Of a DNA stretch of 6,712 bases, positions 1-4,729 are shown in pieces. The position numbers and the translations under genes were made by a program. Within the stretch, counting starts at the first letter, position 1. Each line of letters starts with the position of its first letter. Below the pieces are notes generated by a model, which saw only the letters and a list, made by a program, of their open reading frames with translations, was not told where the DNA came from and ran no database searches. Where the stretch lies: contig DAOUEU010000122.1 in the NCBI GenBank assembly GCA_034430255.1, positions 1 to 6,712 on the forward strand, in the 5' to 3' direction. The DNA is from DATKYK01 sp034430255 (lineage in GTDB: Bacteria > Chloroflexota > Dehalococcoidia > E44-bin15).

Positions 1-18
1 GAATGCTTGAGAGCCAGT

Positions 19-24
19 GAAGGA
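19..24 (+). promoter_or_regulatory. Ribosome binding site deciding the GTG start at 34
   Basis: GAAGGA lies 9 nt before the GTG at 34. The alternative upstream TTG at 7 has almost no visible upstream sequence and would add nine residues absent from the paralogue. Confidence 0.6.
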
Positions 25-33
25 TTGGTATTT

Positions 34-999
34 GTGAAAAAGACGAGGATTTGCGAATTGCTGGGTATAGAGTACCCAATAATACAAGGGGGCATGACCT
101 GGATAGCCAACGCAGAGCTGGCCGCTGCCGTCTCCAGTGCCGGAGGGCTGGGCATAATAAGCCCAAACGCATCCATGGGGCTGGAGGATGACCTGTTAGC
201 GAACCTGAGGAGCCAGATAAGGACGGCGAAAAGCCTCACCGATAAGCCCTTCGGTGTAAACCTTGTAGTGCAGATCCCGGGGATTGAGGATCTGATCGGT
301 GTAATAATAGAAGAGGGGATAGAGGTGGTAACTACCTCTGCGGGCAACCCTGCCACCTATACCCCCCTCCTGAAGGAAGCCGGGATGACGGTGCTTCACC
401 TGGTAGCCTCGGTAAGACAGGCCAGAAGCGCGGAAAGAAGCGGGGTGGATGCGGTGATTGCCGAGGGCTATGAGGCCGGCGGGCATAACGGCTTAGATGA
501 GATTCCCACACTGGTCCTCGTCCCGCAAGTGGTAGATGCGGTGAGCATCCCGGTGGTTGCCGCCGGCGGCATCGCCGACGCGCGCGGCTTTCTTGCTGCC
601 CTAGCTCTAGGAGGGGAGGGGGTACAGATGGGCACCCGCTTTATCGCCACCCACGAATGCATCGCTCACGGTAACTTCAAGGACGGCATCATAGACGCTA
701 CTGACACCGGGACAATGGTCACCGGCAGAAGGCTTGCCCCCACACGGGGGCTTAAAAACGATTTCCTGGCAAAGGTCGACGAGATGGAGCAGCAGGGTGC
801 CACCGCTGAGGAGCTTTTCGCTTTCATCGGCTTTGCCCCGTCAAGGATCGGCCAGTTGAAGGGCAAGATGCAAGAAGGCGAGCTATACTGCGGTGCTATC
901 TCTGGAATGATAAGCGAGATCATGAGCGCGGGCGATGTAGTGCGAAATATCGTGGATGGTTACTCCGGGGTGGCAGCCAGTCTAAAACAATTGAGCTAA
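34..999 (+). CDS. Nitronate monooxygenase / FabK-like FMN flavoprotein (copy 1)
   Basis: FMN-binding TIM-barrel flavoprotein of the nitronate monooxygenase (2-nitropropane dioxygenase) / enoyl-ACP reductase II (FabK) superfamily, 321 aa and probably cytosolic. Visible signatures are YPIIQGGM near residues 14-21, GGLGIISPN at 37-45, PFGVN at 72-76, EAGGHNG with the conserved active-site His at 151, the FMN-phosphate loop AAGGIAD at 176-182 and GVQMGTR at 196-202. The family oxidises alkyl nitronates (NMO) or reduces enoyl-ACP (FabK); sequence alone does not separate these, and the wording of the motifs is close to FabK. The GTG at 34 is preferred over a TTG at 7 because it has a GAAGGA site 9 nt upstream and gives the same N-terminus (MKKTR) as the tandem copy downstream. 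Copy 2 starts 12 nt after its stop, so the two are probably co-transcribed. The exact substrate is unknown. Confidence 0.88.
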   Translation: MKKTRICELLGIEYPIIQGGMTWIANAELAAAVSSAGGLGIISPNASMGLEDDLLANLRSQIRTAKSLTDKPFGVNLVVQIPGIEDLIGVIIEEGIEVVTTSAGNPATYTPLLKEAGMTVLHLVASVRQARSAERSGVDAVIAEGYEAGGHNGLDEIPTLVLVPQVVDAVSIPVVAAGGIADARGFLAALALGGEGVQMGTRFIATHECIAHGNFKDGIIDATDTGTMVTGRRLAPTRGLKNDFLAKVDEMEQQGATAEELFAFIGFAPSRIGQLKGKMQEGELYCGAISGMISEIMSAGDVVRNIVDGYSGVAASLKQLS

Positions 1000-1011
1000 A
1001 AGGGGGGGCAG

Positions 1012-1899
1012 GTGAAGAAGACCAGGGTCTCTGAGCTTCTGTGTATCGATTATCCCATAATTCAAGGGGGGATGAGCCTTATCGCCAATGCTGAGCTGGC
1101 GGCCGCCGTCTCCAATGCTGGAGGGCTGGGCATAATAAGCCCCAACGCAGGAGAGCCCGACTGGACGAAGGTCCGGGGGAACCTCAGGAGCCAGATTCGA
1201 AAGGCTAAAAGCCTAACCGATAAACCCTTCGGGGTGAATTTCCCCATACATATATTGGGGCAGGATAGAAGCCTGCTCGATATCGCCATCGAGGAGGGCG
1301 TCCGTGTGGTCACAACGGGGGCTGGAAGCCCGTCACTGCATACCGGCTACCTACAGGAGCATCACGTCAGGGTCCTCCATTTAGTAGCCTCAGTAAAACA
1401 TGCAAAGGGGGCTGAGAAAAGTGGTGTGGATGCTGTGATTGCTGAGGGATACGAATCGGGTGGGATAAATAGCCCAGATGAGCTTACTAGTTTTGTCCTC
1501 GTCCCTCAGGTAGTGGATGCAGTGAGCATCCCGGTTATTGCCGCTGGCGGCATCGGCGATGCCCGGGGCTTCGCTGCCGCCCTGGCCCTGGGAGCGGAGG
1601 GGGTGCAGATGGGGACAGTATTCATTGCTACCAAGGAATGCATTGCTGACCAGGACTACAAAGACGCCATCGTGGCTGCTAACGATACAGCTACCATAAT
1701 TACAGGGCGTGGATCGATGCCAATAAGGGGCTTGAAAAGCGAGCTAATAACACAGGGACAACAGATCGCAGAGGCAGATATCGCTCCCAAACAGATGATA
1801 TGTGGTGCGGTGGCGGGGATGATCAATGAGATTGTAAGCGCCGGTGATGTTGTAAGAAACATCGTTGAGGGCTACGACAGGATAGTAGCTGGACTATAG
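1012..1899 (+). CDS. Nitronate monooxygenase / FabK-like flavoprotein (copy 2), lacks conserved His
   Basis: Tandem paralogue of the preceding gene, 295 aa. It shares near-identical blocks: IIQGGM at 16-21, GGLGIISPN, KPFGVN, VDAVIAEGY, VPQVVDAVSIP, AAGGIGDARGF and GVQMGT, so the FMN barrel looks intact. Two differences stand out. The active-site His of the GGHNG motif is Ile152 (reads GGINS), and a C-terminal stretch of roughly 20-25 residues found in copy 1 is missing. In NMO and FabK that His contributes to catalysis, so this copy may use a different chemistry, a different substrate, or act as a partner subunit; these options are inference. The GTG start is supported by a run of seven G (1002-1008) as Shine-Dalgarno and by the 12-nt gap after copy 1. 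It ends 38 nt before the stop of the convergent nuclease gene, and no clear terminator hairpin is visible between them. Confidence 0.87.
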   Translation: MKKTRVSELLCIDYPIIQGGMSLIANAELAAAVSNAGGLGIISPNAGEPDWTKVRGNLRSQIRKAKSLTDKPFGVNFPIHILGQDRSLLDIAIEEGVRVVTTGAGSPSLHTGYLQEHHVRVLHLVASVKHAKGAEKSGVDAVIAEGYESGGINSPDELTSFVLVPQVVDAVSIPVIAAGGIGDARGFAAALALGAEGVQMGTVFIATKECIADQDYKDAIVAANDTATIITGRGSMPIRGLKSELITQGQQIAEADIAPKQMICGAVAGMINEIVSAGDVVRNIVEGYDRIVAGL

Positions 1900-1937
1900 G
1901 CCTTCTCCGCTCTACCCCTTCCTCTTACTATCTCCCA

Positions 1938-3170
1938 TCATTCCTCAGATTCGCTCTCCCTGATAAGCCTCTCGCCATACTCCAGAAGTAATCGAGGCTC
2001 AACCTCAGTCTTTTTAACCTTGAGATACTCCTCTAGTGCCTCCAGCGGCGTGACCCCCTCTGCAGACCATCCCGCTATACGGGTGCGGCGCTCACGGGCC
2101 ACATCCAGCGCAACGGCAGCAATGAAGTGGGCATCCTTTAGCGCCCTGCGGATCTCCCCCTCCTTGAGTTCCCCTACAAGCTGTTCCGGGATCGCCACCT
2201 GTACCCGCACGATGGCATCCGCTATGTCATGGCGGGCGATAGCACCGAGCACCGCCTCGGTGGGGTCGGCCTCCTGAACGCCAATATTTACCCTGATGCT
2301 GAGGAAGCGCCGCGCCCTCACCGGATGGAACTCGTAGCACACCCGCCTTCCTTGCTCCTGCGTAGAAATCTCCACAACGAAGAACCCCTTTTCGTCCTCC
2401 TCCTCACTGAAGTCAATGCGCTGGAGACTTCCCGGGTAGACCACGGGAGGATTTTCACCCAGCACCTGCTTCTTATGGATATGACCCAGGGCAATATAAT
2501 CGAAAGCGGGGTTTGCCACATTGCTCTGGAGCAGCACATAATCGTGCCCCATTATCATGCCCCGCTCCGAGCCAGACCTCGCATTGGAGAGGGATACATG
2601 GGCAGCGAGGATGGCAGGCAGGCTCGGGTCTAGAGCAGCGACCTCCAGGTTGAGGCGCTCGGTGATTATCCCCTCCAGCCGCTCGTTTACCTCATCGATG
2701 GTTAGGTTCTTGGTCTCCTCCCGGCTCAGCAGAGCGCTCCTCCTGGCCCAGGGCAAGGCGACCACCTGAAGAGGCCCCGCCTTCGTTTCCACTCGGTAAT
2801 TACCTGGGGCATTGGCCACTGTAACATTCTCAATTTCCAGTGTGCGAAAAATCTCCATGGTGGTGGCGCGACCGATAGCGTTGGGGAGGTCGTGGTTACC
2901 GATGAGGAGGAAGACCGGGGTGCCAGCCGATGCCAGCCGCCAGATGCGACGGGCGAACTCCCGCTGGTGGGTCTGCGACGGCTCGCGGCTCTTGTAGGCA
3001 TCGCCGCAGAAGAGAACGAGGTCAATGTCACTTTCCAGTGCGTATGCCACTACCTCATCGATGGCACCGAGGAAATCGTGTAGGCGCCATGATAGCCCTG
3101 TCTCGGGGTTTATTCCCCCGCTATAGCTCTCTACCCCAAGGTGCAGGTCGGCGAAGTGAAGGATCCTCAT
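1938..3170 (-). CDS. sbcD: SbcD/Mre11-family DNA repair exonuclease
   Basis: Metallophosphoesterase-type DNA nuclease, 410 aa, the nuclease partner of SbcC/Rad50 ATPases in processing DNA ends, hairpins and protein-blocked ends. All phosphoesterase motifs are visible in order: DLHLG with Asp8 and His10, GDAY with Asp57, GNHD with Asn92 and His93, the His191 motif (AAHVS), and GHIH with His230 and His232, followed by YPGSLQRIDF. The C-terminal third (after about residue 270) is the less conserved capping region, and the tail is charged. The ATG start gives the DLHLG motif at the family's usual place near the N-terminus, although the upstream Shine-Dalgarno is weak. It begins 31 nt after the peroxiredoxin stop on the same strand, so it may be co-transcribed from the peroxiredoxin promoter. 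No sbcC/rad50 gene is in this window: the next gene downstream is convergent and unrelated. It stops with TGA. Confidence 0.9.
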   Translation of the reverse strand: MRILHFADLHLGVESYSGGINPETGLSWRLHDFLGAIDEVVAYALESDIDLVLFCGDAYKSREPSQTHQREFARRIWRLASAGTPVFLLIGNHDLPNAIGRATTMEIFRTLEIENVTVANAPGNYRVETKAGPLQVVALPWARRSALLSREETKNLTIDEVNERLEGIITERLNLEVAALDPSLPAILAAHVSLSNARSGSERGMIMGHDYVLLQSNVANPAFDYIALGHIHKKQVLGENPPVVYPGSLQRIDFSEEEDEKGFFVVEISTQEQGRRVCYEFHPVRARRFLSIRVNIGVQEADPTEAVLGAIARHDIADAIVRVQVAIPEQLVGELKEGEIRRALKDAHFIAAVALDVARERRTRIAGWSAEGVTPLEALEEYLKVKKTEVEPRLLLEYGERLIRESESEE

Positions 3171-3201
3171 CCGATCGTTTATCGCAGTTCAATCCGGACT
3201 A

Positions 3202-3813
3202 TCAGAAGGCCATGTCTGGCTTCCATATCTCCCACACCTTACCCGCCATCTTTAGGGTCTCGGACTCCGGCGGCAGGGTGGGCTTGCCCGGCTGCCAACC
3301 GGATGGCATAAGCTCACCGGTAGCTTGGTGGTGCTGGAACGCCCTTAGCTGGCGGATCACCTCGGCCACGTTGCGGCCCACCGGCGGGGTCAGCACCTCC
3401 ATGGCCTGGACCACCCCTTCGGGGTCGATGAGGAAGCGGCCGCGGACATCCACCCCCTTGTCCTCATCGTAAACCCCGTACAGGCTACCGATCTTGCCTC
3501 CGGGGTCGGACAGCATGGGGTAGGGGATGGCCCCCTTCACCATCTTGGACAGCTCCACCTCCTGCCACACCTTGTGGGAGAAATTGCTGTCCACGCTGAC
3601 TGCCAGCACCTCCACCCCCAACTCCTTGAACTCGGGATACTTGACGGCAACTGCCGACAGCTCGGTGGGTCACACGCAGGTGAAGTCGGCGGGGTAGAAG
3701 CACAGCATCATCCACTTACCGCGATAGTCTGATAGCTTAATCTCCTTGGCTGTGCCCTCATGGTACGCCTTGGCGGTGAAATCGGGTGCTTGCTTACCTA
3801 CTTGAACGCTCAT
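3202..3813 (-). CDS. Selenocysteine-containing peroxiredoxin (AhpC/Prx family), in-frame UGA read as Sec
   Basis: AhpC/Prx1-type peroxiredoxin, 203 residues counting Sec, which reduces hydrogen peroxide and organic peroxides in the cytosol. Reading from the ATG at 3813, the product starts MSVQVGKQAPDFTAKAY and reaches FYPADFTCV-U-PTEL. The UGA at 3670-3672 is residue 48, exactly the peroxidatic-Cys position (Pro41-x-x-x-Thr45-x-x-U48). Downstream homology stays in frame: VSVDSNFSHKVW, then the conserved Arg126 before FLIDPEG, and a C-terminal GELMPSGW segment. The resolving Cys of AhpC (GEVCP) is Met169 here; the only cysteines are Cys38 and Cys46, so Cys46 (C-x-U) is a candidate resolving residue. 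An AGGAGG site 7 nt before the ATG and a promoter upstream argue for a live gene. A SECIS-like hairpin follows the UGA. The normal stop is also TGA. A nonsense mutation or base error is the alternative, but its exact placement at the catalytic codon makes Sec much more likely. Confidence 0.88.
3642..3659 (-). promoter_or_regulatory. Putative bacterial SECIS element for the UGA at 3670-3672
   Basis: In the mRNA, the segment after the UGA folds as a hairpin. A core stem CGGC/GCCG (3656-3653 with 3648-3645) closes a four-base loop AGUU, and below a U-U mismatch two more pairs (G-C, U-A) extend it. The loop begins 17 nt after the UGA and has G as its second base. Both features agree with the bacterial SECIS pattern: a stem within the coding region, a guanine in the first two loop bases, and roughly 16-37 nt from UGA to loop. 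SelB binding is inferred, and no folding energy was computed. Confidence 0.65.
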
Positions 3814-3820
3814 CGTTACC

Positions 3821-3826
3821 CCTCCT
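3821..3826 (-). promoter_or_regulatory. Shine-Dalgarno AGGAGG of the selenoperoxiredoxin
   Basis: A perfect AGGAGG lies 7 nt upstream of the ATG at 3811-3813. It fixes the start upstream of the in-frame TGA and shows that translation is meant to pass through that codon, rather than beginning at the TTG at 3619-3621 inside the conserved domain. Confidence 0.8.
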
Positions 3827-3842
3827 AGCGGTATTCACCCAT

Positions 3843-3872
3843 ATTATAAACCCAGGGCGGTGCGCGGTGCAA
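3843..3872 (-). promoter_or_regulatory. Sigma-70-type promoter for the selenoperoxiredoxin (and possibly sbcD)
   Basis: A perfect -10 box TATAAT (3843-3848) is preceded by an 18-bp spacer and TTGCAC (3867-3872), which resembles TTGACA. Transcription would begin near 3836, giving a leader of roughly 20 nt carrying AGGAGG. The -35 partly overlaps no gene; the DUF167 gene ends at 3883. No obvious operator palindrome is seen. Confidence 0.55.
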
Positions 3873-3882
3873 TGATAGGAGC

Positions 3883-4176
3883 TCATCTCCGTGCTCCCAG
3901 CCGTGCTACAATATATTCCCGGTCGAGCCCGGCAATGGCGATGACCTTTCTTCTGCCGGTAATCCCGCGTTCTATTGTTATTCCGCCCTTGCTCACCCCG
4001 AGGATCTGACTCAATAACTCTATAAGCTCTCTATTGGCCTTCCCCTTTACCGGCGGTGCTGCTATCTTGACGTGTAAAATATCGTCCTTAAACCCCAGCA
4101 CTTCGTTACGCCGGGCATTGGGCTGCACCTGAACAGTGATACTTTCCTGACGCTCACTCAATTCTCTCGCTACCAC
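3883..4176 (-). CDS. DUF167 (UPF0235/YggU) family protein
   Basis: Small soluble protein of up to 97 aa belonging to the DUF167/YggU family, whose biochemical role is not established. The hallmark region is clear: VQVQPNARRNEV near residues 15-26, then PPVKGKANRELIELLSQILGVSKGGITIERGITGRRKVIAI from about residue 41, matching the family pattern of a basic GKAN segment followed by G-x-x-x-R-x-K. The start is uncertain. The GTG at 4174-4176 gives the longest frame but lacks a convincing Shine-Dalgarno; a TTG at codon 6 (4159-4161) would still keep the whole domain. The gene stops with TGA, 69 nt before the peroxiredoxin ATG, and that gap contains the peroxiredoxin promoter, so the two are probably not dependent on one transcript. 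Confidence 0.85.
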   Translation of the reverse strand: MVARELSERQESITVQVQPNARRNEVLGFKDDILHVKIAAPPVKGKANRELIELLSQILGVSKGGITIERGITGRRKVIAIAGLDREYIVARLGARR

Positions 4177-4195
4177 CTAGCGCACCCAAAATGCA

Positions 4196-4201
4196 ATTTT
4201 A
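4196..4201 (-). promoter_or_regulatory. Possible -10 box for the DUF167 gene
   Basis: TAAAAT lies about 20 nt upstream of the GTG in an AT-rich stretch that follows the upstream operon's hairpin. No good -35 hexamer stands 16-18 nt before it, so this is a weak call. Confidence 0.25.
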
Positions 4202-4249
4202 AAATCGTTTCCAAAGGCTAAAATCGGTTAATAGTATGTCAAAATGTCA

Positions 4250-4274
4250 AACGGCTATCGAATTGATAGCCGTT
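4250..4274 (-). terminator. Hairpin terminator candidate after the mutase operon
   Basis: A perfect 10-bp inverted repeat (arms AACGGCTATC and GATAGCCGTT, 5-nt loop) lies 36 nt after the stop of the downstream B12 subunit. On the minus strand it is followed by a moderately T-rich sequence (TTTGACATTTTGAC) rather than a clean T-tract, so it could be a terminator or a 3'-end stabilising structure. The 134-nt gap 4177-4310 holds this hairpin, a weaker 6-bp stem (4287-4292 with 4303-4308) and an 8-bp tandem repeat (4236-4251), but no gene. Confidence 0.55.
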
Positions 4275-4310
4275 CTATCATCAGATGTCAGCTTCCCAGT
4301 GTGCTGACCT

Positions 4311-4715
4311 CTATTTTACCAAGGCCGAGGTTTTATCGCGGACAAAGTTAATGATTTCCTCCATGGGCGTTCCCGGAATAAAGATCCCCGCAACGCCGAT
4401 TTTCTTGAGTGCATCGAAATCATCCTCGTAGATTATCCCGCCCAGTATCACGAGTACATCCCCCTTGCCCCGCTCCTTTATTCCCTTGATTACTGCCGGA
4501 ACCGTTAGCATATAGTTTGCTGTAAGGCTACTGATCCCTACAACATCGACATCCTCCTGTAGGGCCGTGGCAGCGATCTCCGCTGGAGTCATGTTCCCAC
4601 CATAGATGACCTCAAAGCCGGCATCTCTAAGCGCATTGCTGACCACGATCAGCCCAACCCAGTGCCCCTCAAGCCCCGCCTTAACCATTAATATCTTGAC
4701 TTTACGCTTATCCAT
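4311..4715 (-). CDS. Cobalamin-binding small subunit of acyl-CoA mutase
   Basis: Stand-alone B12-binding domain, 134 aa, homologous to the C-terminal domain of methylmalonyl-CoA mutase. It should bind adenosylcobalamin base-off/His-on and complex with the large subunit encoded just upstream. Visible motifs are KAGLEGHWVG (Lys12, Glu16, His18, Gly21; His18 is the predicted lower cobalt ligand), NALRDAGFEVIY, QEDVDVVGISSL with the S-x-L motif at Ser62-Leu64, VILGGII at about 89-95, and a C-terminal IPGTPMEEI. The usual D-x-H-x-x-G is E-x-H-x-x-G here, and the usual GGG is LGG. The ATG at 4713-4715 is chosen because it has GAGGA 7 nt upstream, sits 14 nt after the large-subunit stop and places the motif where the family has it; a longer frame from 4754 would overlap the large subunit. 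It is the last gene of the operon. Confidence 0.88.
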   Translation of the reverse strand: MDKRKVKILMVKAGLEGHWVGLIVVSNALRDAGFEVIYGGNMTPAEIAATALQEDVDVVGISSLTANYMLTVPAVIKGIKERGKGDVLVILGGIIYEDDFDALKKIGVAGIFIPGTPMEEIINFVRDKTSALVK

Positions 4716-4722
4716 ATCGCAG

Positions 4723-4727
4723 TCCTC
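4723..4727 (-). promoter_or_regulatory. Ribosome binding site deciding the start at 4715
   Basis: GAGGA lies 7 nt before the ATG at 4713-4715, in the intercistronic space just after the large-subunit TAA. It favours this start over the in-frame codon at 4752-4754. Confidence 0.6.
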
Positions 4728-4729
4728 GT

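Noticed and set aside
1900..1937. Bidirectional terminator between the convergent flavoprotein and nuclease genes
   Set aside because: The 38-nt gap is pyrimidine-rich but shows no stem-loop.
2930..3472. Long open frame on the plus strand across the nuclease/peroxiredoxin junction
   Set aside because: Antisense to two clearly homologous genes, low-complexity Arg/Ser-rich product without a recognisable domain.
3202..3621. A shorter peroxiredoxin starting at a TTG after the TGA
   Set aside because: It would lack the peroxidatic residue and the first strands and helix of the fold, and no good Shine-Dalgarno precedes it.
3202..3813. Peroxiredoxin as a pseudogene or sequencing error
   Set aside because: The frame is intact apart from one TGA placed exactly at the catalytic Cys codon, with good promoter, Shine-Dalgarno and a SECIS-like hairpin; Sec explains all of these together.
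4236..4251. Tandem ATGTCAAA repeat giving two TTGACA-like -35 boxes on the minus strand
   Set aside because: No convincing -10 hexamer lies 16-18 nt downstream of either box; probably a small tandem duplication.
4287..4308. Second hairpin (GTCAGC / GCTGAC) right after the small-subunit stop
   Set aside because: Only 6 bp with a 10-nt loop and no T-tract; too weak to call as a terminator.
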